NCBI GenBank assembly: GCA_030823955.1
Contig: JAVBYO010000002.1
Coordinates: 1-64,000 of the forward strand
Direction: 5' to 3'
From: Gallionellaceae bacterium
GTDB lineage: Bacteria; Pseudomonadota; Gammaproteobacteria; Burkholderiales; Gallionellaceae
Length of the DNA: 64,000 nucleotides
The notes below the pieces were generated by a model. The model had not been told where the DNA came from, searched no databases, and saw nothing but the letters and a program-made list of their open reading frames with translations. Made by a program: the position numbers and the translations under genes. This document shows, piece by piece, positions 17,058-27,536 of this stretch (positions are counted from its first letter, which is position 1; each line of letters opens with the position of its first letter).

Positions 17058-17106
17058 GGGGCGCGATTATAGCGGCTTGACTAAAGGCATTCACGCAGGC
17101 TTAATT

Positions 17107-17141
17107 AGCTCCATAATCTGAGCCAATTAAGGAGCTATAAA
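17107..17141 (+). promoter_or_regulatory. Interleaved inverted repeats and strong ribosome site before the antitoxin
   Basis: TAGCTCC (17107-17113) is inverted as GGAGCTA (17131-17137), and TTAATT/AATTAA pairs are interleaved with them. This is a plausible operator for autoregulation by the antitoxin. AAGGAG sits seven bases before the antitoxin ATG, overlapping the right half, so binding would also block translation. Confidence 0.5.
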
Positions 17142-17393
17142 ATGGCGATGGAAACGATACTTTCCGACCTGTCGGTAAGCATGACCGAATTCAAAAAGAA
17201 CCCCAATGAGGCGCTAAGGGAATCAGGGGGGCGCGCGGTTGCCGTGCTTAGCCACAACAAGCCCGCCTTCTACATGGTGCCGCCAGAGCGTTACGAAGCC
17301 ATGCTGGAAGAGCTCGACGACCTGGCACTGGTGCGTTTGGTCAAAGAGCGCCAATCCGAAAAATCGGTCGAGGTTTCGCTGGATGACCTATAG
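17142..17393 (+). CDS. Type II antitoxin, Phd/YefM family
   Basis: The 83-residue protein has the Phd/YefM pattern: an N-terminal DNA-binding part (SVSMTEFKKNPNEALRESGG) and AVLSHNKPAFYMVPPERYEAML in the middle, followed by an acidic C-terminal tail that would wrap the toxin. It neutralises the RelE-type toxin encoded next and represses the operon. The strong AAGGAG site upstream fits the need for antitoxin excess. Its stop overlaps the toxin start by eleven bases. Confidence 0.93.
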   Translation: MAMETILSDLSVSMTEFKKNPNEALRESGGRAVAVLSHNKPAFYMVPPERYEAMLEELDDLALVRLVKERQSEKSVEVSLDDL

Positions 17394-17670
17394 GCTTGAA
17401 TTCAAGACTTCCGCGCAGAGAGAATGGCAGAAGCTGGATGGCCCGATCCGCGAACAGTTCAAAAAGAAACTGATCGAACGGCTGGCACAGCCGCGCATCG
17501 AATCGGCGCGACTAGCCGCCATGCCGGACTGCTACAAAATCAAACTGCGCGCCGCAGGTTACCGGCTGGTCTATCAGGTGGAAGACGCCACCGTCACCGT
17601 GATTGTGGTTGCGGTTGGCAAGCGCGAAGACAGCGCGGTTTATCTGGCGGCGGCAAAACGCATTAAATAA
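17383..17670 (+). CDS. Type II toxin, RelE/StbE family
   Basis: The 95-residue basic protein reads MTYRLEFKTSAQREWQKLDG at the start and has CYKIKLRAAGYRLVYQVED near residue 48, the core strand pair of RelE/ParE-type toxins with the conserved arginines. Members closest in pattern to StbE/RelE cut mRNA in the ribosome. The start ATG lies inside the antitoxin, which couples their translation. It is 13 bases from the methyltransferase gene and may help hold the adjoining restriction genes in the chromosome (inference). Confidence 0.93.
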   Translation: MTYRLEFKTSAQREWQKLDGPIREQFKKKLIERLAQPRIESARLAAMPDCYKIKLRAAGYRLVYQVEDATVTVIVVAVGKREDSAVYLAAAKRIK

Positions 17671-17683
17671 TCGATGGGCAATA

Positions 17684-18898
17684 ATGAATCAATTTTTTAA
17701 AGAAATCGAAGCAGCACTGCTGGCCGCCGCAACTAAATATGCACCCAGTGGATCGGAGCCCAGAGCCATCATTCACCAATGGGCACATGCAATCGCAAGC
17801 GATGGCGACCTAGTAGGCGGTGTTGACGAAACTCGCATTGTGGCCTACCTCGAAGCTGCCGGCGTATATAAGAACAGGGAATTATTCAGAAAGAAACTTT
17901 TTGCTGGAATAAATTTCCCCCCGCCAAATACGCCAACCTTCCGATTTATAGACCTCTTTGCCGGTATCGGAGGATTTAGACTGGCACTACAAAAGGCCAA
18001 AGGCTCCTGCGTATTTAGTAGTGAATGGGACCGAAGCGCTCAGCAAACATATTTCAACAACTATGGCGAACTGCCTTTTGGAGACATTACGCTATTTACG
18101 TCTACCAACATAACGGACCGTATGCTGAAAAAAATAATCCCCGACCATGAAATACTCGCTGGAGGGTTCCCATGCCAGCCTTTTAGTCATGCAGGTGTGT
18201 CAGCAAGAAATGCAGTGGGAAAGGCGCATGGGTTTAAGTGCAACACCCAAGGCACGCTCTTTTTTGACATCATGCGAATCGCAGCGGTTAAGCGACCCAA
18301 GGTGCTATTTCTCGAAAACGTAAGAAACATCGAGCGCCATGATGGAGGCCGAACATTTGCAGTCATCAAGCAATCAATTGAAGAACTTGGCTACGATTTT
18401 AAGCACGCAATAATTAACGCAGCTACATTGGTGCCACAAAGGCGCCTTCGCTGCTATATGGTCTGCTTCAGAAAAGATCTCGGTAAAAATTTTGATTTCC
18501 CCGACTTTAGTGGTGAGCCACTACCACTCAAGAGCATTCTCGAAGAGGAGCCATCTCCAGAATTTACAATTTCCGACAAGCTGTGGCAGGGGCACATCAA
18601 TCGCTCGAAACGCAATCTTGAACGGGGTACCGGTTTCACCGCATTTACCGCAGATATTGAAAAACCGTCAAATACTATTGTCGCTAGATATGGGAAGGAT
18701 GGAAAAGAATGTCTGATTCCACAAGCCGGTATGAATCCGCGATTACTAACCCCGCGCGAGTGCGCGCGTCTGCAGGGCTATCCCGACAAGTTTCTTATCC
18801 CATTAGCCAAAACACCCGCATATAAGCAATTTGGGAATTCTGTTGCCGTGCCAGTTATCACCAAAATATCTCAGGCCATTATTAAGGAGCTGAAATGA
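17684..18898 (+). CDS. DNA (cytosine-5) methyltransferase, Dcm-like
   Basis: The 404-residue enzyme has all C5-methyltransferase motifs in order: I FIDLFAGIGGFRLAL (88-102), IV GGFPCQPFSHAG with catalytic Cys164, VI ENV (211), VIII QRR (252), IX LTPRECARLQGYP near 360 and X QFGNSVAVPV near 385. The AHGFKCNTQGTLFFD segment and the recognition region ARYGKDGKECLIP resemble E. coli Dcm (CCWGG), so a related target is likely. The N-terminal 85 residues also follow Dcm. It protects host DNA from the ATPase/nuclease pair encoded next (ATGA overlap at 18895). The gene is visibly AT-richer than flanking genes. Start at 17684 has a weak ribosome site. Confidence 0.95.
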   Translation: MNQFFKEIEAALLAAATKYAPSGSEPRAIIHQWAHAIASDGDLVGGVDETRIVAYLEAAGVYKNRELFRKKLFAGINFPPPNTPTFRFIDLFAGIGGFRLALQKAKGSCVFSSEWDRSAQQTYFNNYGELPFGDITLFTSTNITDRMLKKIIPDHEILAGGFPCQPFSHAGVSARNAVGKAHGFKCNTQGTLFFDIMRIAAVKRPKVLFLENVRNIERHDGGRTFAVIKQSIEELGYDFKHAIINAATLVPQRRLRCYMVCFRKDLGKNFDFPDFSGEPLPLKSILEEEPSPEFTISDKLWQGHINRSKRNLERGTGFTAFTADIEKPSNTIVARYGKDGKECLIPQAGMNPRLLTPRECARLQGYPDKFLIPLAKTPAYKQFGNSVAVPVITKISQAIIKELK

Positions 18899-20787
18899 GT
18901 TTTCAGGATTACTGCAATCAACTAACTGCAATTGATAAGCAGAAAGTAACCGTCAACAATACTTTTGTTATCAGCTTTAGCAACGAAAAAGGGAAAATAT
19001 TTACTCTTGATCCCACCGTCGCGGTTAATTTCATAAAATTTCTGGAGCAATCCCATGCAGAATGCTATGCCGCATGGGAGGGGATTGAGAGCAGAAAAGA
19101 TAGTTATACAAAATTTGAACAAAATTCATACCGCGCTATATTCCGTGCAGCGTCCGGTGTGGACGATTTGGTTGCCATTTCTTCGCTTGGAGGAAGCCAG
19201 ACTCGCCAATTGACTGGGGTGCTATCAAAGCTGATTTGTTACCTTGGAGGCTTAACATATCTCGGCGTAGACAATGCCACGTATTTTGATCCCGCCTCAG
19301 TAAGAAAAGCTTTGAGTAACGTGCCGGATGATCTTTCTGAATTGGCTGGCACGACACAAACAGCGCACCAAACTGATCTGGGTGAGAAATTCAAAACCTG
19401 GATGCGACACAACAATCTATCCGAAAAAACCATCGATTCATATTCGGTGGTCAGTATCAATTTAGCCAATCAGCTCCTGCAAGGAGTTAATGGCAGCTTC
19501 CTCGGGATTTTCTCAATATCTAACTCAGAGGTTCTCGATGAGCTGATTCAAAAGCTAGATGGCATTAAGGAGTGGGGAGAAAAGAATGTTAGTGGAAACG
19601 GGATGTATCGTGCGGGGATAAACAAATATCGGGAATTTTTGCAGTATCTAAATACCACAATAGGAGTAACAAGCCCGCCTAATCTGCGCCCACCTTTGAC
19701 GCAAAATGCATCTTTGCAAGGTTTCGTTTCGCAGGCGAAATTGAACTTTGCCCAGGCAAGCCTGCGCATTTCCGATGGTATGTTAAACCGCTTTGGGGCA
19801 TCGCTCCTCGCCAAGCGTTTTCTCATTCTTACTGGGTTGTCCGGCTCAGGCAAAACCAAACTTGCCCACGCCTTTGCTTCATGGCTGACCGAATCGAAAG
19901 ACCAATACCGCCTCGTTGCCGTGGGTGCGGACTGGACAACCAATGAGAATGTAATTGGCTACCAGGATGCTTTGCAGCCGGAGATTTACCGCAAGCCTTC
20001 AAACGGGCTGTTGGATTTGGTCTTGCGTGCGGCCGCGGATACGGATCGGCCTTATTTCCTAATTCTGGACGAGATGAACCTGTCACATGTGGAACGATAT
20101 TTTGCCGACATTTTGTCCGCTATCGAGTCGCGACAGGTGATTGCACTGCACGCGTCGGAAGAAAGTTTGAAATCCGGAGAAAACGATATTCTGCTTGTGC
20201 CCTCCAAAATCAGCCTGCCAAAAAACCTGTTCATTGTCGGCACCGTGAATGTGGACGAAACCACCTATATGTTTTCTCCCAAGGTGCTGGATCGTGCCAA
20301 CGTGATTGAATTCCGCGCTACAGCGGATGACATCGCCGCTTTCCTTGATGCACCTTCGGCAGTGAATATGGATATGCTGGCAGGAAAGGGCGCGGCATTT
20401 GGTGCCGCCTTTGTGACAGCAGCCGCCGATGAAGTTCAGCTAACAGGTGAAACAGCGACCAAACTCAAAGCGAGACTGGCGGAAATTTTTGCTGCGCTTG
20501 CGCCGATTGGTGCCGAATTCGGTTACCGCACTGCTTATGAGATTACCCGCTTTACGTACTATCACGACAATTTGACCGGTGCGGGTTGGCAGTTCAACGA
20601 CGCACTGGATGCTCAAGTACTGCAAAAGCTGATGCCAAAATTGCACGGCTCACAGCGCAGGTTGGAGCCGGTGCTAAAAGCCCTGGAAGCGTTCTGCACA
20701 GAGCATCAGTGCAACTCCAGCCTTGAGAAAATCAAACGCATGCAAGACCGTTTGAAAGACGGTTTCACCAGCTTCGCCGAGGCGTAA
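18895..20787 (+). CDS. McrB-like AAA+ ATPase of a restriction system
   Basis: The 630-residue protein carries an N-terminal region of about 290 residues and a C-terminal AAA+ motor. Walker A is GLSGSGKT (314-321), Walker B FLILDEMNLSH (388-398), and GTVNVDETTYMFSPKVLDRA (449-468) holds the NxxD-type signature of McrB. Residues 165-255 (KTWMRHNNLSEKTIDSYSVV, then YRAGINKYREFLQYL) resemble a SAM-like DNA-binding fold seen in tyrosine integrases. By analogy with McrBC and LlaJI, nucleotide-driven translocation would feed the nuclease at 20788. The first 800 or so bases are AT-rich and the AAA part GC-richer, suggesting a mosaic gene. Its ATG overlaps the methyltransferase stop. Confidence 0.85.
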   Translation: MSFQDYCNQLTAIDKQKVTVNNTFVISFSNEKGKIFTLDPTVAVNFIKFLEQSHAECYAAWEGIESRKDSYTKFEQNSYRAIFRAASGVDDLVAISSLGGSQTRQLTGVLSKLICYLGGLTYLGVDNATYFDPASVRKALSNVPDDLSELAGTTQTAHQTDLGEKFKTWMRHNNLSEKTIDSYSVVSINLANQLLQGVNGSFLGIFSISNSEVLDELIQKLDGIKEWGEKNVSGNGMYRAGINKYREFLQYLNTTIGVTSPPNLRPPLTQNASLQGFVSQAKLNFAQASLRISDGMLNRFGASLLAKRFLILTGLSGSGKTKLAHAFASWLTESKDQYRLVAVGADWTTNENVIGYQDALQPEIYRKPSNGLLDLVLRAAADTDRPYFLILDEMNLSHVERYFADILSAIESRQVIALHASEESLKSGENDILLVPSKISLPKNLFIVGTVNVDETTYMFSPKVLDRANVIEFRATADDIAAFLDAPSAVNMDMLAGKGAAFGAAFVTAAADEVQLTGETATKLKARLAEIFAALAPIGAEFGYRTAYEITRFTYYHDNLTGAGWQFNDALDAQVLQKLMPKLHGSQRRLEPVLKALEAFCTEHQCNSSLEKIKRMQDRLKDGFTSFAEA

Positions 20788-23124
20788 TTGGCCGTGCAAC
20801 CCGGGGAAGTTCTCGAGTTTGTCGATGACCGCGGAACCATCGTTGCGCGGCTGGTGCTGTATGCCGCCGCAGGCAAAGCCGATAGCCTGATCCGGCTGAC
20901 AGATGCCGAGGCCAAAGACGCGGGTGAAGAGCTGCTACAGATTACAGAAGGGCAGCGTTACGAATATGCGTTTGATGGAAGCGGAGCCGAAAGCCTGCGG
21001 TTGCATGAAGCATTTGGCAAGGGCACGGTTGAGCCCAGCGGCAACCCAAAACTGCTGCACTGCGGAAGCATCGCTGCCGGGCTGAATACCGGGCGGCTTG
21101 GTTTGGTTGCGCGCGACGTGGTCGGCAACACCGTGGGATGTGCCGCGCTTGAAGTGCGCTCCCGCAAACTCGGCTACCGCAATGACTACCGGCAAATGCT
21201 GGAAGACATTACCGAAGAGTGCGTGGAGTTGCTGATGGAGTTGCGCGCACCGGCAGCAGTACGCCTCGCTCCCGATCCGGGCCACACGCCGGAAACAATC
21301 AACCAGCGTTTTGCTTTTCTGCGCGCACTGTTGGGCTCGCGGCATTTCCGCGATGCTGTGCACCGCATCACCACACATCCTCACCATCGCTGGGAACCGG
21401 AAGAGACCTCCTGCGATACGCGCCGCGGCTTTCGTCCGGATGCCAGGACAGTGCGCCAGCTGGCACGTGCACCACGCCGTTGCCCATTGCCGGAAGCACA
21501 CCCGCTGGCAACGGTCATTGCCTCTCTACCGGAGCGTATTTCGGTTTTTCGGAATGTACAAAGCGAAGATACGCCCGAGAACCGGTTCATAAAATTTGCC
21601 CTGAAAAATTTTGTCGGATTTCTGAACAGAATGCGGCTCAAACTGGAAGAGTTAGGCGGTGTTGCCGACACTCGGCTAAGTGAAGAAATATCCGCACTGG
21701 AAAACCAGCTTGAAACCGCCTTGTCTGCGGATGTGTTTCGTTCTGTTTCCGAACCCGACATGCTGCCGCTGGGCAGCTCTGTATTGCAACGCAAAGAGGG
21801 TTACCGCGAGGTGTATCAGGCGTGGCTCAAATTTGATATGGCGGCACGCTTGGTGTGGCACGGCGGCGAAGATGTTTACGGGGCGGGACAACGCGATATT
21901 GCAACGCTGTATGAGTACTGGGTTTTCTTCAAGCTTCTGGATATTGTCACCCGAGTATTCGAGTTGGAGAAACCGGCGGTACAAACCCTGATAGAAGAAA
22001 CAGCCGATGGCTTTGGTCTCAAACTTAAAACAGGAGAGCATCTGGCATTTGAAGGAATCTTTTTGGGTGGTGCACGACCGCTCAGCGTGCGCTTTAGCTA
22101 CAACCGCAGCTTTATCCAAAACAAAGAGCTGGGCAAGGCGGGATCTTGGACGGAGCGTATGCGCCCCGATTACACCTTGAGTTTGTGGCCGTCGGATTTC
22201 ACAGAACAAGAAGCCGAAGCGCAAGAATTGATGGTGCATGTACATTTCGATGCCAAATATCGCATCGAGAGCGTTGAGCAAATTTTCGGAAAAGATGATG
22301 CGGAGCTGGATGAAACCGGACGCGAACTGGATCTGAATGCGGAAAAAAAGGAGCAACGTGAGGGGCGATACAAACGCGCCGACCTGCTCAAGATGCATGC
22401 CTATCACGACGCGATCCGCCGCACACAGGGGGCGTATGTTCTGTACCCTGGCGACGCAACAAAGCAATGGCCGAACTATCGTGAAATACTCCCCGGCATT
22501 GGTGCGTTTCCGATCAAACCCGGCAATGGCGCACAAGAAGTCGAAAAATTTATCCGCGAGATTGTTGCCCATGCTTGCGACCGCGCTACGGCACGGGAGC
22601 GCCAGAGTTACCACACCTACCGGGTGCAGGAAGCGCCGGCGGCTTATAACCTGCAGCGTGCATATCCCGAGCGCGCCGCAGACTCGGCAATCCGCCACAA
22701 TCCGCCCGCAGAAACTTTTGTGCTGGTCGGATGGAACAAAAGTGACGAGCATTTGAAATGGATTTTGCGCGAGAAAATGTACAACTTCCGCATGGATACG
22801 CGTGCCGGTTCGTTGCGGCTCGAACCCGATATAACCTCGGCCCAATATTTGTTGCTGCATAAGGACGGAGCCAAAGCGGAACTCGGTCTGTTGCGCATTA
22901 CGTCAAAGGGTCCGCGTGTGCTCTCCAAACAAACGTTGAAAGACAAAGGCTACCCCGGCGAACCCGGCGGCGATTTCTATCTGGTCTTCGACGTTGAACA
23001 GGCTACAGAGTTTGACAGTTACAGATGGGACTATGCCAAGCTGCCCAAGCGCCCGGCAGGAAGACAGTCAGCCGCGCCTTATGCCATTACGCTTGATGTG
23101 TTGCTGGCTGCCGCATCCAGTTGA
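20788..23124 (+). CDS. DUF2357 / PD-(D/E)XK nuclease, McrC-like subunit
   Basis: The 778-residue protein begins at a TTG directly after the McrB-like stop, five bases past GAGG; GTG at 20794 is the alternative. An N-terminal DUF2357-type region is followed by a nuclease core: IATLYEYWVFFKLL near residue 367 supplies the glutamate and VHVHFDAKYRIES near residue 482 the D-x-K pair, with the preceding YTLSLWPS. This is the DUF524/PD-(D/E)XK family that partners McrB-like ATPases. It should cut DNA when driven by the ATPase, with the Dcm-like enzyme giving protection. No frameshift or missing motif is seen, so the system looks functional. Confidence 0.85.
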   Translation: MAVQPGEVLEFVDDRGTIVARLVLYAAAGKADSLIRLTDAEAKDAGEELLQITEGQRYEYAFDGSGAESLRLHEAFGKGTVEPSGNPKLLHCGSIAAGLNTGRLGLVARDVVGNTVGCAALEVRSRKLGYRNDYRQMLEDITEECVELLMELRAPAAVRLAPDPGHTPETINQRFAFLRALLGSRHFRDAVHRITTHPHHRWEPEETSCDTRRGFRPDARTVRQLARAPRRCPLPEAHPLATVIASLPERISVFRNVQSEDTPENRFIKFALKNFVGFLNRMRLKLEELGGVADTRLSEEISALENQLETALSADVFRSVSEPDMLPLGSSVLQRKEGYREVYQAWLKFDMAARLVWHGGEDVYGAGQRDIATLYEYWVFFKLLDIVTRVFELEKPAVQTLIEETADGFGLKLKTGEHLAFEGIFLGGARPLSVRFSYNRSFIQNKELGKAGSWTERMRPDYTLSLWPSDFTEQEAEAQELMVHVHFDAKYRIESVEQIFGKDDAELDETGRELDLNAEKKEQREGRYKRADLLKMHAYHDAIRRTQGAYVLYPGDATKQWPNYREILPGIGAFPIKPGNGAQEVEKFIREIVAHACDRATARERQSYHTYRVQEAPAAYNLQRAYPERAADSAIRHNPPAETFVLVGWNKSDEHLKWILREKMYNFRMDTRAGSLRLEPDITSAQYLLLHKDGAKAELGLLRITSKGPRVLSKQTLKDKGYPGEPGGDFYLVFDVEQATEFDSYRWDYAKLPKRPAGRQSAAPYAITLDVLLAAASS

Positions 23125-23130
23125 TTCGAT

Positions 23131-23547
23131 ATGGCCGATATTTGGAGCAAGCAAAAACGGTCGGAGGTAATGTCGCTGATCCGGTCCAAGGGAAACACGG
23201 CCACAGAGTTGCGCCTGATCGAAATCTTCAGGGAGTACGGCATCACCGGTTGGCGGCGCAACCAGCCACTTTTCGGCAAGCCGGATTTCACCTTTAGGCG
23301 CGAAAGAGTTGTTGTGTTCGTGGATGGCTGCTTTTGGCACGGTTGCCCGAAGTGCTACAAGCGACCGAGGAGCAATCAGAAATTTTGGGACACCAAAATT
23401 GCCAACAACCGAAAAAGAGATCGTCTTGTTAATCGCGAGCTTCGCAGCGCGGGGTGGCAGGTTGTGCGCATATGGCAGCATCAGCTGAGCAGCCCGGCAC
23501 GGGTCGCGGGTCGGGTGAGGCGTTACTTGGAACTCGGTAATGTATGA
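23131..23547 (+). CDS. vsr: Very short patch repair endonuclease
   Basis: Vsr nicks DNA 5' of a thymine mispaired with guanine, correcting deamination of 5-methylcytosine at Dcm-type sites. The 138-residue protein has the family start (DIWSKQKRSEVMSLIRSKGN), the catalytic aspartate in FGKPDFTF near residue 50, DGCFWHGCPKC near residue 63 with zinc and catalytic residues, and WQVVRIWQHQL near the end. It starts six bases after the nuclease gene. Its presence supports a Dcm-like specificity for the methyltransferase in this operon. Confidence 0.96.
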   Translation: MADIWSKQKRSEVMSLIRSKGNTATELRLIEIFREYGITGWRRNQPLFGKPDFTFRRERVVVFVDGCFWHGCPKCYKRPRSNQKFWDTKIANNRKRDRLVNRELRSAGWQVVRIWQHQLSSPARVAGRVRRYLELGNV

Positions 23548-23555
23548 AAGAAAAA

Positions 23556-23582
23556 CAGGCCGCAATGCGGCCCGTTTGGTTT
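23556..23582 (+). terminator. Terminator closing the restriction operon
   Basis: GGCCGC and GCGGCC form a six-base stem around a three-base loop, followed by CGTTTGGTTTT. It lies ten bases after the vsr stop and 17 bases before the convergent thiC stop, and marks the right end of the accessory island. Confidence 0.7.
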
Positions 23583-23598
23583 TAGAGTGCGTGAGAAA

Positions 23599-25590
<1,992 letters not shown>

Positions 25591-25671
25591 TTACTGGAAA
25601 GACTTCGCAAAAGCAAGCCGGAGAATGGCAGCCAAGGTTGACAGCCGCAGGCAAAATACGGAAACTGCATC

Positions 25672-25727
25672 CCGTGCCGATTTGATTCAGCTTGCGGGGC
25701 ACATTAAACATACCAGCTAAAGCGAGT
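25672..25727 (+). promoter_or_regulatory. SAM-II riboswitch candidate of metX
   Basis: The plus strand reads GTGCC, GATTTGATTC, CTTGC, GGGGCAC, ATTAAA and then AGCTAAAGCGAG. These match the SAM-II order: a P1 stem (GTGCC/GGCAC at 25674-25678 and 25698-25702) enclosing GAUUU and UUGC, followed by UAAA and AGCUAAA, which form the pseudoknot. SAM-II elements are known upstream of metX/metA genes in alpha- and betaproteobacteria. It lies 50 bases before the metX start with a terminator in between. Confidence 0.75.
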
Positions 25728-25728
25728 G

Positions 25729-25767
25729 AACCCGCTCTAGCGCCAAGCTGAACGGGTTTTTTGTTTT
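25729..25767 (+). terminator. Leader terminator between SAM-II element and metX
   Basis: AACCCG (25729-25734) pairs with CGGGTT (25753-25758) with inner AGC/GCT pairs, and is followed by a T-rich tract to 25767. It stands inside the metX leader, so it is best read as a regulated attenuator. The metX GGGGGT ribosome site begins right after the T-tract. Confidence 0.75.
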
Positions 25768-25778
25768 GGGGGTCTTGC

Positions 25779-26912
25779 GTGGTTTCTTCGGTAGGCATAG
25801 TGAGTGCGCAACGCGCACAGTTTGACACACCGCTGGTGTTCAAGAGCGGCGCGGTGTTGCCGCGTTACGAGTTGGTGTATGAAACTTACGGCAAGTTGAA
25901 CGCGGACAAATCCAACGCCATCCTGATCTGCCATGCACTGTCCGGGCATCATCATGTCGCCGGTCATTACGCCAATGCGCCGAAGGATACCGGCTGGTGG
26001 GACAACATGGTCGGGCCGGGCAAGCCGATCAACACCGACAAGTTCTTCGTCATCGGCTTGAACAATCTGGGGGGCTGTCACGGTTCCACCGGCCCGTCCA
26101 GTATCGATCCTGAGACGGGGCGGCAATACGGCGCGAGTTTTCCCGTCATTACTGTGGAAGATTGGGTGGAGTCGCAGGCGCGCTTGGCCGACCGCCTCGG
26201 CATCCGGCAGTTCGCCGCTGTTGTCGGCGGCAGTCTGGGGGGGATGCAGGCCCTGCAATGGTCGCTGGCCTTTCCGGAGCGTGTGCGCCATGTGCTGGCC
26301 ATCGCCAGTGCGCCGCGCCTGACCGCGCAGAACATCGCGTTCAACGATGTGGCGCGCAACGCCATCCTCACCGACCCCGATTTCCACGGCGGCGATTTTT
26401 ATCATCACAGCGTGGTGCCCACACGCGGCTTGCGTCTGGCGCGGATGCTGGGGCACATCACCTATCTGTCCGACGATGCGATGGCCGACAAGTTCGGGCG
26501 CGAGTTGCGCGCCGAACAGTTCAACTACGGTTATGAAGTGGAGTTCCAGATCGAGTCTTATCTGCGTTATCAGGGCGACAAGTTCGCCTCTTATTTCGAT
26601 GCCAATACCTATCTGTTGATGACCAAGGCGCTGGATTACTTCGACCCGTCGCATGATTTCGGCGGCGATATGAACCAGGCCTTTGCCCGCGCCAAGGCCG
26701 ACTTTCTGGTGGTGTCGTTCAGCACCGACTGGCGTTTCTCGCCGCAGCGCTCGCGTGAGATCGTGCGCCCGCTGCTGCATAACCACCGCAACGTCAGTTA
26801 TGCCGAGATCGATTCGTCGCACGGCCACGACTCCTTCCTCATGGAGCAGCCGCAATACATGGATGTGATGCGCGCCTATCTCGACAACGTGGCAAGGGAG
26901 GTTGCGGCATGA
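25779..26912 (+). CDS. metX: Homoserine O-acyltransferase MetX
   Basis: MetX acylates homoserine at the start of methionine synthesis. The 377-residue alpha/beta hydrolase has the nucleophile serine in [12 protein letters not shown] near residue 148, the acid in STDWRFSP near residue 310 and the histidine in SHGHDSFLM near residue 345, plus GGCHGSTGP near residue 92. Whether acetyl- or succinyl-CoA is used cannot be decided from what is visible. The GTG at 25779, six bases after GGGGGT, is the best start. It overlaps metW by ATGA, the usual pair in betaproteobacteria. Confidence 0.96.
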   Translation: MVSSVGIVSAQRAQFDTPLVFKSGAVLPRYELVYETYGKLNADKSNAILICHALSGHHHVAGHYANAPKDTGWWDNMVGPGKPINTDKFFVIGLNNLGGCHGSTGPSSIDPETGRQYGASFPVITVEDWVESQARLADRLGIRQFAAVVGGSLGGMQALQWSLAFPERVRHVLAIASAPRLTAQNIAFNDVARNAILTDPDFHGGDFYHHSVVPTRGLRLARMLGHITYLSDDAMADKFGRELRAEQFNYGYEVEFQIESYLRYQGDKFASYFDANTYLLMTKALDYFDPSHDFGGDMNQAFARAKADFLVVSFSTDWRFSPQRSREIVRPLLHNHRNVSYAEIDSSHGHDSFLMEQPQYMDVMRAYLDNVAREVAA

Positions 26913-27520
26913 GCCAGTTCAGCACCCAGTTCGCGGCGGACCGTCCCGACTTCGCCGCCATCGCCGCCTGGATTCCCAAAGGTTCTTCCGTGCTCGATCT
27001 CGGTTGCGGTGACGGCAGTCTGTTGCGATACCTCAAGGAGACCCGCGCCGTGCGCGGTTACGGCGTGGAGATCAGCGACCTCGATATCGTCTCGTGTATC
27101 GCCAACGGCGTGAACGTGATCCAGAACGACCTTGAGTCCGGCCTGGCCGACTTCGAAAACGACTCGTTCGATTTCGTCATCCTGTCGCAGACGTTGCAAG
27201 CCACCCGCCATACCGAAGCACTGACCCGCGAGATGTTGCGCGTGGGACGCGAAGGTGTGGTCAGCTTCCCCAACTTCGGTTACTGGAAGAGCCGTCTCAA
27301 CGTGTTGCTCGGCAATATGCCCGTCTCCAAAGAGTTGCCCTATCAATGGTATGACACGCCGAACGTCCACCTGTGCACCCTGAACGATTTCGAGACTTTC
27401 TGCCGCACCCAGAACATCGCCATCACCGCCCGCAGCGTGATGACCGGAACACGCCGGATCGGCGTGCTGCCCAATCTGCTCGGCAGCACCGCGGCGTACC
27501 GCTTCCAGCGCGGGATCTGA
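26909..27520 (+). CDS. metW: Methionine biosynthesis protein MetW
   Basis: The 203-residue protein has a class I methyltransferase fold, with the SAM-binding motif [13 protein letters not shown] near residue 29, followed by YGVEISDLD and a core [14 protein letters not shown]. MetW is found beside MetX and is needed for full MetX activity in some bacteria; its own methyl acceptor is unknown. The ATGA overlap with metX shows coupled translation. A long inverted repeat follows its stop. Confidence 0.96.
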   Translation: MSQFSTQFAADRPDFAAIAAWIPKGSSVLDLGCGDGSLLRYLKETRAVRGYGVEISDLDIVSCIANGVNVIQNDLESGLADFENDSFDFVILSQTLQATRHTEALTREMLRVGREGVVSFPNFGYWKSRLNVLLGNMPVSKELPYQWYDTPNVHLCTLNDFETFCRTQNIAITARSVMTGTRRIGVLPNLLGSTAAYRFQRGI

Positions 27521-27536
27521 GATGGGACAAATGCAA

